Assembly: GCF_000427405.1 (NCBI RefSeq)
Contig: NZ_KE386491.1
Span: 1,099,001-1,163,000, forward strand
Reading direction: 5' to 3'
Length of the DNA: 64,000 bases
Source: Flectobacillus major DSM 103
GTDB taxonomy: Bacteria; Bacteroidota; Bacteroidia; Cytophagales; Spirosomataceae
Shown here piece by piece: positions 17,430-26,560 of the stretch. Position numbers and translations under genes: made by a program. The notes under the pieces are model-generated. The model was not told the DNA's origin. It was given only the letters and a program-made list of their open reading frames with translations, and ran no database searches. The first letter of the stretch is position 1; each line of letters opens with the position of its first letter.

Positions 17430-18473
17430 TTATTGTGCATTTAGATGAATTGCCTCTGGTGATAAGGTAGAAATGTAGCTTCTTGTAGGAGCGACATTGC
17501 CATTATCCGATAATTTAAAAACCTGAATCTTTTTATTAGCTTTTTCAGCTACATAAATCAAGCCCTTGTTGTCTCGGTCGTCAAAGGCAATATCTACAGG
17601 GTTGCCCAAGCCTGTATTCGATCCAAAGATTGTTCTTGTTGCTAATACAGAGCTGTTATTTGAAATTTTGGCAACTTCCTCAATAATATAAATACCACCG
17701 TCGGTAGCAAAGTTTGTTCCTGTAGCATTTCCAATTTCGGTAACTAACAAAATATCACGTTTCTTCGAGTATGTGATACCATGAAGTCTTGCGGTGACTC
17801 CGTTAGTCTGAGAACCATTGATAAAAAATTTGAGGGTAGGAGTAACTGTGCCAGCAGCCAAGCTACTAGGGGTATTAAAAAACTCAATACGCATAGCCGA
17901 TTTATCAATCAATACCATCAATCGGTTGTTATCTTTATCGAAATGAATACCCCAAGGCTCACCAGTTAATTTCAGTTTTTTCCCTGTAACATTGCCATTA
18001 AGAGTCGATGCTTTATCGTACACCCGCAAAGTACTATCGGTATTGTTAGCAACATACAAAATATCGTTTGTTGCATCGTAGGCAAGTTCACGGCCACTCG
18101 AAAGGCTAGCATCGGTAATTACAGAAACAGGAAGTGATGCGGCCAAAATACTACTAGCATTGCTATATACCCTGATACTTTTTTGAGCACGACTTACCTG
18201 AAAGAGGAGGTTTTTTTCGGGAGAAAAAACAACACCGTTGCCATCGGATGCTCCATTGGCTAGTTCAACCGACGGTGTTAATACTGTAGAATCGGCAGGC
18301 GAAAGGAGTTGTAGGTTTTTGGCACCTGCTGTAACTTCAGCATTGGAAACATATAAAACAGATGGAGACTTGGGTGTTGCTGGTGTTGTTGAGTCGCTGT
18401 TTTTGTCACATGAACTTAACGAAATAATACCAAAACAAAGTGAAAGGATTGCGTAAGCGTGTTGGTTTTTCAT
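17430..18473 (-). CDS. Beta-propeller lipoprotein (YncE/NHL-like)
   Basis: An exported lipoprotein of unknown role. The N-terminus has a signal peptide with lipobox LSSC at about residue 22 (ISLSSCDKNSD). The mature protein consists of repeated propeller blades with phrases such as ILYVANNTDSTLRVYDKAS, GVVFSPEKNLLFQVSRAQKSIRVY and GLIYVAEKANKKIQVFKL, which mark a seven-bladed or six-bladed beta-propeller of the kind binding ligands or partners. No catalytic motif is visible. It is transcribed alone, convergent with gltD, across the terminator at 17259-17294. Confidence 0.8.
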   Translation of the reverse strand: MKNQHAYAILSLCFGIISLSSCDKNSDSTTPATPKSPSVLYVSNAEVTAGAKNLQLLSPADSTVLTPSVELANGASDGNGVVFSPEKNLLFQVSRAQKSIRVYSNASSILAASLPVSVITDASLSSGRELAYDATNDILYVANNTDSTLRVYDKASTLNGNVTGKKLKLTGEPWGIHFDKDNNRLMVLIDKSAMRIEFFNTPSSLAAGTVTPTLKFFINGSQTNGVTARLHGITYSKKRDILLVTEIGNATGTNFATDGGIYIIEEVAKISNNSSVLATRTIFGSNTGLGNPVDIAFDDRDNKGLIYVAEKANKKIQVFKLSDNGNVAPTRSYISTLSPEAIHLNAQ

Positions 18474-18832
18474 AAAATTGAAGAATTAGAATTGTATGTA
18501 AGGTTGAAATTTTGATGATATATACGGCAGTATAGAGTAACTGGATTTTGGGAAGTGAAAGAAATATCAAAACAGGGCTAGACCGTAAACAGCCTAAAAA
18601 GCTCTATAATTAGAAATAGGGCATTTTTTAATGAAAAAAACTATAAAAAAAAGGCTATTATAATGGTATTAATAAGTGTCTGTTATTCAGAATAATATGC
18701 AATTTGTTGCAAAAAAGTTTCATGTAAATGTGTTTTTTTTTCTTTTTAGACTTGCATCTTAAACAAAAAAAAGCGTACCTTTGCATCACCTAAACACAAC
18801 AAGGGTATCGGAAGAGATAACCAAAGTGTTAA
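18474..18832. other. Intergenic region with tRNA promoter
   Basis: Holds the promoter of the tRNA cluster near its right end and the upstream region of the propeller lipoprotein on the left. Around 18600-18750 there are A and T runs and nothing else that I can identify. Confidence 0.5.
18752..18783 (+). promoter_or_regulatory. Promoter of the tRNA cluster
   Basis: TACCTTTG at 18776-18783 matches the -7 consensus and TTGC at 18752-18755 is a weak -33 element with a 20-bp spacer. The first tRNA starts at 18833. Confidence 0.6.
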
Positions 18833-18919
18833 GGAGAGATGCCTGAGAGGCCGAAAGGAACAGTTTGCTAAACTGTCGTACTGGTAACGGTACCGAGGGT
18901 TCGAATCCCTCTCTCTCCG
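18833..18919 (+). tRNA. tRNA-Ser (GCT)
   Basis: The acceptor stem GGAGAGA pairs with TCTCTCC, the anticodon arm is ACAGT-TTGCTAA-ACTGT with anticodon GCT, there is a long variable arm, and the T arm contains GTTCGAATC. Discriminator is G. It decodes AGC and AGU. Confidence 0.95.
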
Positions 18920-18950
18920 CCACCATCATCGTGGAAAGGTTAAAAAAGTT

Positions 18951-19025
18951 CGGGGTGTAGCGTAGTCCGGTCATCGCGCCTGGTTTGGGACCAGGAGGTC
19001 GCAAGTTCGAATCTTGCCACCCCGA
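18951..19025 (+). tRNA. tRNA-Pro (TGG), copy 1
   Basis: CGGGGTG pairs with CACCCCG in the acceptor stem, and the anticodon arm is CCTGG-TTTGGGA-CCAGG with anticodon TGG. It is identical to the second copy 230 bp downstream. Confidence 0.96.
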
Positions 19026-19030
19026 CATAA

Positions 19031-19101
19031 TAAAAAGGATTTTGGATTTCGATTTTAGATGATTTGAATTCTAAGGTCACCTTTCCAGAATCCTTTTTTA
19101 T
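19031..19101 (+). terminator. Hairpin between tRNA-Pro and tRNA-Arg
   Basis: TAAAAAGGATTTTGG at 19031-19045 pairs with CCAGAATCCTTTTTTA at 19085-19100 with one mismatch and a long loop, and ends in a T-run. It looks like a terminator or a processing hairpin. Confidence 0.55.
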
Positions 19102-19104
19102 TAC

Positions 19105-19178
19105 GGTTCCGTAGCTCAGCTGGATAGAGCAACTGCCTTCTAAGCAGTAGGTCACAGGTTCGAATCCTGTCGGAATCA
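19105..19178 (+). tRNA. tRNA-Arg (TCT)
   Basis: The acceptor stem GGTTCCG pairs with CGGAATC with one G-T pair, and the anticodon arm is ACTGC-CTTCTAA-GCAGT with anticodon TCT, which reads AGA and AGG. The T arm contains GTTCGAATC. Confidence 0.95.
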
Positions 19179-19255
19179 CAAATTTGAGGTACTTATAAGT
19201 AGTGCCTTTTTAAATCAAAATCTTTTCTACTTACTCCATAGTAATGATAGAAAAT

Positions 19256-19330
19256 CGGGGTGTAGCGTAGTCCGGTCATCGCGCCTGGTTTGGGACCAGG
19301 AGGTCGCAAGTTCGAATCTTGCCACCCCGA
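19256..19330 (+). tRNA. tRNA-Pro (TGG), copy 2
   Basis: Same sequence as the copy at 18951-19025, with anticodon TGG and the same acceptor stem. The surrounding bases differ, so the repeat is limited to the tRNA itself. Confidence 0.96.
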
Positions 19331-19339
19331 CACAATATG

Positions 19340-19368
19340 AGGGATTCAATTGCTTGAATCCCTTTTTT
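19340..19368 (+). terminator. Terminator of the tRNA cluster
   Basis: AGGGATTCAA at 19340-19349 pairs with TTGAATCCCT at 19354-19363, a perfect 10-bp stem with a 4-nt loop followed by a T-run. Confidence 0.85.
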
Positions 19369-20027
19369 ATTTTATAGCCATGTTCTAATCAATTGAAGCC
19401 CTACTTTATACTTATGGCCCTCAATAAGTATACTCACCAACTTACTCAATAAATAGCTTGGGCTACTGGCTGTCTCTCGATAGCTACAGTATTGAAAGAT
19501 TTTATCAAAATAGTTTCCTAAAAAATAATGGAGTCCAGAGTTGAGCATTCAAAAGGGGATAACAATACCGTTGTTGAGTATTAGATATTAGGTTTATGAG
19601 CCTTATTACATTATCAATAAACCATGTCGCTATTTTAACCAAATCCCCAAATCAGAAATCGCTTCCATGCTGTACTCATATTTAAAGATTAAATAAGATT
19701 GTACTTTTCTTCTTTTTATATTATTTTCTTCATTCTTAGCCACAAAATTATCTAATGGCAAAAGTGTTGTTATACAAAATTAATTCCTTCTTAAACTAGA
19801 ATTAACAGTAGTTTTTTTTGCCATTTTTAGAGAATCCCATAACGAATGTCGATAAAAGTAGGCGTTTTGTCGAATAAGACATACAATATATACCATAATT
19901 CACTATTTTTAAGATATGCAGTTGAGGCTATTTTAATACAATAGGTAACAATAGCTCAGTTGTAAGGGTATTTTGACCTTATTCTAAAGTTTAAACGATT
20001 ATTTAACTTCAATCAACAAACCCTAAT
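19369..20027 (+). other. 660-bp gap before the first TldD gene
   Basis: No open frame, RNA gene or convincing promoter stands out. Composition is AT-rich throughout, with T-runs near 19700-19820. It must contain the promoter of the large operon that starts at 20028, but I cannot place it. Confidence 0.4.
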
Positions 20028-21671
20028 ATGAAAAGAAGGGATTTTATCCAATTGTCTGGTATGGGCTTGGGAGCCTTAATGGGTAGTTCAATACCTGTTT
20101 TGGGAAATGTGGTGCCAGCGGAGCATCTTCTTGAGCCAGGTGCAGATGTGGCTTTCAAAAAGAAAATGGCAGATATTGCCTTAAATGCTGCTAAGTCTCG
20201 TGGGGCAACCTACACCGATGTACGCATTGGTCGATATTTACAGCAGTTTTTGTTTACCCGTGAGAATAAAGTACAAAATATTGTTAATGCCGAATCGTAC
20301 GGTGTAGGTATTAGGGTAATAGCTAATGGTACATGGGGCTTTGCAGCTACTAGCGATGTTACGCCCGAAGGAATTGCCAAATGTGCCGAAACAGCCGTTG
20401 CAATTGCCAAAGCCAATGCCAAGATTCAGAAAGAGCCTGTCATTCTTGCTCCACAAAAAGGTGTAGGTGAAGTTACTTGGAAAACACCTATTACCAAAAA
20501 TGCGTTTGAAGTTCCCGTTCAGCAGAAAATAGATTTATTGATGAATGTCAACAGTGAGGCTATGAAAAATGGTGCTGGCTTTGTAACATCCAATTTGTTT
20601 TTGGTGAACGAACAAAAATATTTTGCCTCTTCAGATGGTTCGTATATCGACCAAGATGTACATCGTATTTGGCCAACGTTTACGGTAACAGCGGTAGACA
20701 AACAAGCTGGTAAGTTCAAAACCCGCGATGCTATTAGCTCGCCAATGGGTATGGGCTATGAGTACCTCGATGGTTTGGCAAGTGAAAAAATCGCTGCACC
20801 TAATGGCCTTGTAGGGTATCGTAACTCGTACGATATGGTCGAAGATGCCGTAATGGCGGCTAAACAAGCCAAAGAAAAATTAACAGCCAAGTCGGTATTG
20901 GCAGGTAAATACGACCTCGTACTTGACCCTAATCACTTGGGTCTGACTATCCACGAGTCGGTAGGGCACCCAACCGAGCTTGACCGTGTATTGGGCTATG
21001 AGGCCAATTATGCAGGCACTAGCTTTGCAACTTTAGATAAATGGAAATCAAAATCATTTAATTATGGTAGCAAACAAGTTAATATTGTAGCCGACAAAAC
21101 ACAGCCCTATACATTGGGTACAGTGGGCTACGACGACGAAGGCGTGCCATGCAAAGAATGGGATTTGATTAAAGATGGTATTTTGGTAAACTATCAGGCT
21201 ATTCGCGATCAAGTAAACATTTTGGGCGAAAACGCCTCTCATGGTTGTTGTTATGCCGATAACTGGAACTCTGTGCAGTTTCAGCGTATGCCAAACGTTT
21301 CATTACGCCCTGGAAAAGAAAAACTAAGTGTTTTTGATATGATTAAAGGCGTTGAGAAAGGTATTTATATTATCGGTCGTGGCTCGTATTCTATCGACCA
21401 ACAACGCTATAACTTCCAATTTGGTGGACAGTTGTTCTATGAAATCAAAAATGGACAAATCGTAGGAATGCTCGACGACGTAGCGTATCAGTCTAATACA
21501 CAGGAGTTTTGGAATTCGTGTGTTCAGATTTGTGATAAAGACGACTACCGTACATTTGGTTCGTTTTTCGATGGAAAAGGCCAGCCTTCGCAGGTAAGTG
21601 CTGTTTCGCATGGTAGTGCAACAACACGTTTCAATGGCGTAAATGTCATCAATACTGGAAGAAAAATCTAA
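20028..21671 (+). CDS. TldD-type metallopeptidase with twin-arginine signal, copy 1
   Basis: A TldD-family peptidase; in other bacteria TldD and TldE form a heterodimer that trims peptides such as modified antibiotics and toxins. The zinc motif HESVGH is intact, with His309, Glu310 and His314 in IHESVGHPTELDRVLGYE, and the C-terminal part carries the conserved SHGCCYADNW segment. The first 27 residues (KRRDFIQLSG then a hydrophobic stretch) form a twin-arginine-type export signal, absent from the E. coli protein. It is followed 21 bp later by its TldE partner. A close paralogue starts at 23307. Length 547 is longer than E. coli TldD, mostly because of the signal. Confidence 0.9.
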   Translation: MKRRDFIQLSGMGLGALMGSSIPVLGNVVPAEHLLEPGADVAFKKKMADIALNAAKSRGATYTDVRIGRYLQQFLFTRENKVQNIVNAESYGVGIRVIANGTWGFAATSDVTPEGIAKCAETAVAIAKANAKIQKEPVILAPQKGVGEVTWKTPITKNAFEVPVQQKIDLLMNVNSEAMKNGAGFVTSNLFLVNEQKYFASSDGSYIDQDVHRIWPTFTVTAVDKQAGKFKTRDAISSPMGMGYEYLDGLASEKIAAPNGLVGYRNSYDMVEDAVMAAKQAKEKLTAKSVLAGKYDLVLDPNHLGLTIHESVGHPTELDRVLGYEANYAGTSFATLDKWKSKSFNYGSKQVNIVADKTQPYTLGTVGYDDEGVPCKEWDLIKDGILVNYQAIRDQVNILGENASHGCCYADNWNSVQFQRMPNVSLRPGKEKLSVFDMIKGVEKGIYIIGRGSYSIDQQRYNFQFGGQLFYEIKNGQIVGMLDDVAYQSNTQEFWNSCVQICDKDDYRTFGSFFDGKGQPSQVSAVSHGSATTRFNGVNVINTGRKI

Positions 21672-21692
21672 TTACTCAAAACGACATCAACA

Positions 21693-23009
21693 ATGGCTAT
21701 ATTAACAAAAGAAGAAGCTAAAAAAATCATTGATAAAGTTTTAGCATTTTCGAAAGCAGACGAAACAAGCGTGGCTCTGAATGGTAGTCGCACTGGCAAT
21801 ATTCGTTATGCCCGAAATTCAGTATCTACGAGCGGTGAGTCCTACGACCTTTCATTGGCTGTTACTGCTGTTTTTGGCAAACGTTCGGGTACAGCAACTA
21901 TCAATGAGTTTGACGATAAATCATTAGAAAAAACAGTAAGAAGAGCTGAAGAAATCGCCAGATTAGCTCCCGAAAACCCTGAATATGTACCGATGTTGGG
22001 GCCACAAAAGTATTTGGACACCAACTCGTTTGCTCAAAGTACTGCTAATATCGACCCTGAGTTTCGTGCCAAAGCAGCATTTGAAAGTATCGACCCTTGT
22101 GCTAAAAAGAACTTGACGGCAGCAGGTTATATGGAAGACTCTTCGGGTTTTACGGCTATTGGTAATAGTAAAGGGCTTTTTGGCTATAATAAATCTACTT
22201 CGGTTGATTTTTCTATTACAGTACGTACCGCCGATGGCTTAGGATCGGGTTATGCCATTCGTGATTTTAACGACGTTTCTAAACTTAGTACTAAATCGGC
22301 TACCGAAATTGCTATTCAGAAAGCGATGGCTTCTAGCTCGGCCAAAGCCCTAGAGCCAGGCAAATATACCGTTATCTTAGAACCAGCCGCCTCAATTGAT
22401 TTGCTCCAAAATATGATGCGTAGCCTTGATGCTCGTAATGCAGACGAAGGCCGTAGTTTCTTGAGCAAAAAAGGAGGAGGAATTCGTTTGGGCGAAAAGT
22501 TGTTTGACGAACGAGTAAATATCTATTCAGACCCCGCCAACCCAGAAATTCCTAAAGCAGGTTTTTCAGGCGATGGCCGTCCACAAGAAAAAATCTATTG
22601 GGTAGAAAATGGCATAGTAAAAAACCTGACCTATTCAAGGTTTTGGGCCGAAAAAAAAGGCGTAAAAGCAACACCTCCACCACAAGGCTTTATTATGGCT
22701 GGTGGAACAGAATCTTTGGCCGACCTTATTAAAGGAACTGAAAAAGGTATTTTAGTAACTCGCTTTTGGTATATTCGTGCTGTAGACCCACAAACATTAT
22801 TGTTTACTGGACTAACCCGCGATGGTACTTTTTATATCGAGAAAGGCCAAATCAAATATCCAATCAAAAACTTCCGTTTCAACGAAAGTCCCGTAATTAT
22901 GCTCAATAATCTTGAAGCTATGGGCGTACCAATGCGAATTGGAGGAAGTTTGGTGCCACCACTCAAAATCCGAGACTTTACATTTAGTAGCTTGTCAGAT
23001 GCTGTTTAA
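21693..23009 (+). CDS. TldE/PmbA-type protein, copy 1
   Basis: The non-metal partner of TldD, which completes the substrate channel of the heterodimer. It shows the family segments NIRYARNSVSTSG, RAEEIARLAPENPEY, and a C-terminal RDGTFYIEKGQIKYPIKNFRFNESP. It lacks a HExxxH motif, as expected of TldE. There is no signal peptide (start MAILTKEEAKKIID), unlike the TldD before it. It ends in FTFSSLSDAV, identical to the end of its paralogue at 25025. Probably translated from the same message as the TldD gene 21 bp upstream. Confidence 0.9.
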   Translation: MAILTKEEAKKIIDKVLAFSKADETSVALNGSRTGNIRYARNSVSTSGESYDLSLAVTAVFGKRSGTATINEFDDKSLEKTVRRAEEIARLAPENPEYVPMLGPQKYLDTNSFAQSTANIDPEFRAKAAFESIDPCAKKNLTAAGYMEDSSGFTAIGNSKGLFGYNKSTSVDFSITVRTADGLGSGYAIRDFNDVSKLSTKSATEIAIQKAMASSSAKALEPGKYTVILEPAASIDLLQNMMRSLDARNADEGRSFLSKKGGGIRLGEKLFDERVNIYSDPANPEIPKAGFSGDGRPQEKIYWVENGIVKNLTYSRFWAEKKGVKATPPPQGFIMAGGTESLADLIKGTEKGILVTRFWYIRAVDPQTLLFTGLTRDGTFYIEKGQIKYPIKNFRFNESPVIMLNNLEAMGVPMRIGGSLVPPLKIRDFTFSSLSDAV

Positions 23010-23023
23010 AATCTAATATAACC

Positions 23024-23058
23024 TATGTGAATGGCCGAATTGCTCTGCCATTCACATA
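23024..23058. repeat. 12-bp perfect hairpin after the first TldD/TldE pair
   Basis: TATGTGAATGGC at 23024-23035 pairs with GCCATTCACATA at 23047-23058 around an 11-nt loop. It begins 15 bp after the stop of the first TldE. No T-run follows, so it is as likely an RNA-stability element as a terminator. A 248-bp gap follows before the next pair. Confidence 0.6.
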
Positions 23059-23306
23059 ACTAATTCTACCACTCATCAAAATCAGTCTTTTCAAAATACG
23101 GCAATCTTCATCAAAATGATAAATTTAGGTATTTGTGAAAAACTGCATCTGTATAAAATTTTCCTGTAGAAAGATTTTTAAAAGAACTTTCTGAGTAGAA
23201 ACTATCAGTTTTGCTCGGCTTGATAATTATTTTCTATACAAATATTCTATACATTGGTTTTCACAAAAAAACATTTTCTAATTATCAATAATAAACTAAA
23301 AAAACC

Positions 23307-24947
23307 TTGAAAAGAAGAGATTTTATTCAATTGTCAGGTTTGGGTATGGGAGCTATGATGCTACCCAACATTCCGATTGTCGGAAGGCCTGTTTCTCCCG
23401 AAGCTCTTTTAGAAGGAGGCGTAGATGTTGCTGTAAAAAAGCGATTGGCCGATGCCGCCCTTAATGCAGCTAAGGCAAAAGGTGCTACTTATACCGATGT
23501 ACGTATAGGCCGGTATTTGAATCAGTTTGTGGTAACACGCGAAAACAAAGTACAGAATATCATCAATACCGAATCGTATGGTGTGGGTGTTCGTGTAATT
23601 GCCAATGGCTGTTGGGGTTTTGCGGCGGTGGTCGATGCCAAAACCGAAGCTGATACTGCCCGCGCTGCCGAAGAAGCCGTTGCTATTGCCAAAGCCAATG
23701 CCCGTTTGATGACCCAACCTGTACAGTTGGCTCCGCAAAAAGGATACGGTGAGGTAAGTTGGAAAGCTCCAATCCAAAAAAATGCCTTTGAAGTACCCAT
23801 TCAAGAAAAAGTAGACCTGTTGCTCGGTGTCAATGATGCTGCTCTCAAAAATGGAGCTAATTATGTCAACTCTGTGATGTTTATGGTAAACGAGCAAAAA
23901 TATTTTGCCTCGTCCGATGGCTCGTATATCGACCAAGATGTTCACCGTATCTGGCCAATTTTCAACGTAACAGCTATTGACCCCAAAACAGGTAAGTTTG
24001 AAACTCGCCGTACATTGAGTGCTCCGATGGGCATGGGTTACGAATATCTTCAAACCAACCCTCAAGATAAAGTAACGGGTATTACCACTCGCTACAACAA
24101 AGGGTATGATATGCTCGAAGATATTATTGCTGCCTCAAAACAAGCCAAAGAAAAGCTTACTGCCAAATCGGTTGAGGCGGGTAAATACGACCTTGTACTT
24201 GACCCTTCTCACTTGTGGCTTACTATTCATGAGTCGGTAGGACACCCCCTTGAGCTTGACCGTGTGCTGGGGTATGAAGCCAACTTCGCTGGAACGTCTT
24301 TTGCCACACTCGATAAATGGCAAAGCAAAAACTTTAACTATGGTAGCAAAGAAGTAAACCTTTTTGCCGATAAAACACAAGTAGGTTCGCTAGGTGCTGT
24401 AGGCTGGGACGACGAAGGGGTCAAAACTAAGCAATGGGACTTGGTAAAAGATGGAACACTGGTTAATTATCAGGCTATTCGTGACCAAGTACATATTATT
24501 GGTGAAAAAGAATCGCATGGCTGCTGCTATGCCGACAGCTGGTCGTCGGTACAGTTTCAGCGTATGGCCAACGTTTCGCTTGCTCCAGGCAAAGAACGTT
24601 TGTCGGTAGATGACATGATTAAAGATGTTAAAAAAGGAATTTATATTGTTGGCGACGGCTCATTTTCAATTGACCAACAACGCTATAACTTCCAATTTGG
24701 GGGACAATTGTATTATGAGATTAAAGATGGAAAAATTGTAGGAATGCTCAAAGACGTGGCTTATCAATCTAATACACAAGAGTTTTGGAATTCTTGCGTA
24801 AAGGTTTGTGACGAACGTGACTACCGTTTGGGTGGCTCTTTCTTCGATGGAAAAGGCCAACCTTCACAGTCAAGTGCCGTTTCTCATGGTAGTTCTACGG
24901 CTCGTTTTAATGGCGTTAACGTAATTAATACTGCCCGTAAGGTGTAA
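23307..24947 (+). CDS. TldD-type metallopeptidase with twin-arginine signal, copy 2
   Basis: A paralogue of the protein at 20028, alike along its whole length, including the opening KRRDFIQLSGLG twin-arginine-type signal. The zinc motif is again HESVGH, starting at His308, with the following PLELDRVLGYE. The start is a TTG codon at 23307; the signal sequence requires it. It is the first gene of the second TldD/TldE pair. Differences from copy 1 cluster around residues 250-270 and in scattered surface positions, so the two may prefer different substrates. Confidence 0.9.
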   Translation: MKRRDFIQLSGLGMGAMMLPNIPIVGRPVSPEALLEGGVDVAVKKRLADAALNAAKAKGATYTDVRIGRYLNQFVVTRENKVQNIINTESYGVGVRVIANGCWGFAAVVDAKTEADTARAAEEAVAIAKANARLMTQPVQLAPQKGYGEVSWKAPIQKNAFEVPIQEKVDLLLGVNDAALKNGANYVNSVMFMVNEQKYFASSDGSYIDQDVHRIWPIFNVTAIDPKTGKFETRRTLSAPMGMGYEYLQTNPQDKVTGITTRYNKGYDMLEDIIAASKQAKEKLTAKSVEAGKYDLVLDPSHLWLTIHESVGHPLELDRVLGYEANFAGTSFATLDKWQSKNFNYGSKEVNLFADKTQVGSLGAVGWDDEGVKTKQWDLVKDGTLVNYQAIRDQVHIIGEKESHGCCYADSWSSVQFQRMANVSLAPGKERLSVDDMIKDVKKGIYIVGDGSFSIDQQRYNFQFGGQLYYEIKDGKIVGMLKDVAYQSNTQEFWNSCVKVCDERDYRLGGSFFDGKGQPSQSSAVSHGSSTARFNGVNVINTARKV

Positions 24948-25024
24948 AAGCAATAGGCTTTGGGCTGTAGCTATTGAGTAGCTATGGCACATCAAGCGTA
25001 CAACCCTTTAATCTCGAATCAACT

Positions 25025-26362
25025 ATGTCAGTAATACTAACAGAAAGTGAAGCTAAAGCCTTATTAAAAAAGGTATTGAGCTATTCAAAAGCCGACGAAT
25101 GCGAAGTCAATATTTCGGGTGATATTCGTGGCAATATCCGTTACGCTCGTAACGAGGTATCTACAAGTGGGGCTTTAACCAACCAAAACCTAAGTGTACA
25201 ATCGGCATTTGGCAAAAAAGTAGGCGTTGCTACAGTCGATGAATTTGATGATGCTTCTTTAGAAAAAGTAGTGCGTCGCTCAGAAGAATTAGCAAGACTT
25301 GCTCCCGAAAACCCTGAATATATGAGCGTATTAGAACCTCAACAATATATTCAGTCTAACGGCTATTTTGAGTCAACGGCCAGTGTCAATCCCGACAAAC
25401 GTGCCGAGGCTGTTTATAAAAGTTTGGTATTGTCTCGTGAACAAAAGTTGGTAGCCGCAGGCTTCTTAGAAGACCAAAAGGGCTATTCAGCTATGATGAA
25501 TTCAAAAGGGCTTTTTGCCTATTATAAAGATACAAGTGTTAACTTTTCGTTGACGGTTCGTACCGAAGACGGCACTGGTTCGGGTTATGTAGCCAAAGGT
25601 TATAGCGATTTCAATAAGCTCGATACTGCTGCCGCTACCAAAATTGCTATTCAAAAATCTATCGGTTCAAAAGGAGCAAAGGCTCTTGAACCTGGTAAGT
25701 ATACCGTGATTCTTGAGCCAACGGCTGCCGCTGTATTATTAGAGAGTATCTATTTTGCTCTTGATGCCCGTAGTGCCGACGAAGGACGTTCGTTCTTTAG
25801 TAAGCAAGGAGGCAAAACAAAGCTAGGAGAAAAAATTGTAGACGAAAGAGTTACTATCTTCTCTGACCCAGCTTATCCCGAATTGCCAGCTTCTCCTTGG
25901 GCTGGCGATGGCCAAGCCCTAGACAAAAGAATGTGGATAGAAAATGGTGTGGTCAAAAGCCTTGCATATTCTCGTTTTTGGGCAAAAGAAAAAGGTGTAA
26001 AGCCTATTCCGTTTCCTAATAACGTAATTATGACGGGGGGAACAGCCTCATTGGAAGAAATGATTAAAAGTACCAAAAGAGGTATTTTGGTCACTAAACT
26101 TTGGTATATCCGCCCTGTCGACCCGCAAACTTTGTTACAAACAGGTCTTACTCGTGATGGTACTTTTTATATTGAAGATGGAAAAATTAAATATCCAATC
26201 AAAAATTTCCGATTCAACGAAAGCCCAATTATTATGCTTAACAACCTAGAAATGCTGGGCAAAACCGAACGTGTAGTAAGTACCGAATCAAACCGAAATT
26301 ATATGGTACCGCCAATGAAAATCAGAGAATTTACTTTCTCGTCGCTTTCTGATGCGGTATAG
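25025..26362 (+). CDS. TldE/PmbA-type protein, copy 2
   Basis: Paralogue of the protein at 21693, with NIRYARNEVSTSG, RSEELARLAPENPEY and RDGTFYIEDGKIKYPIKNF. I chose the start at 25025 (MSVILTESEAKALLKK), because it aligns with the start of copy 1; the frame is open up to an earlier ATG at 24974, but the extra 17 residues look unlike a gene. There is no zinc motif and no signal peptide. It completes the second pair and is followed 198 bp later by the DUF4159 gene. Confidence 0.9.
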   Translation: MSVILTESEAKALLKKVLSYSKADECEVNISGDIRGNIRYARNEVSTSGALTNQNLSVQSAFGKKVGVATVDEFDDASLEKVVRRSEELARLAPENPEYMSVLEPQQYIQSNGYFESTASVNPDKRAEAVYKSLVLSREQKLVAAGFLEDQKGYSAMMNSKGLFAYYKDTSVNFSLTVRTEDGTGSGYVAKGYSDFNKLDTAAATKIAIQKSIGSKGAKALEPGKYTVILEPTAAAVLLESIYFALDARSADEGRSFFSKQGGKTKLGEKIVDERVTIFSDPAYPELPASPWAGDGQALDKRMWIENGVVKSLAYSRFWAKEKGVKPIPFPNNVIMTGGTASLEEMIKSTKRGILVTKLWYIRPVDPQTLLQTGLTRDGTFYIEDGKIKYPIKNFRFNESPIIMLNNLEMLGKTERVVSTESNRNYMVPPMKIREFTFSSLSDAV

Positions 26363-26560
26363 GAAGCTGTAGACTCTAGGCAAATCGGCACAGAGGCACA
26401 ACGTAATTGATATGTAACAAAGATTAGTACAATCTTGAATAGCATTATTCTATCATATCTCGACAACATTTTGTGCCTCTGTTGTCAAATATATAATACC
26501 TGTTTGCCTATTGCTTTTCAACCAAAAAGCTTACAGTCAGTAGCTTATAGCATTAAAAAT

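Noticed and set aside
24974-25024. A longer start for the second TldE protein.
   Set aside because: The extra 17 residues do not match the other copy, which begins like the shorter form.
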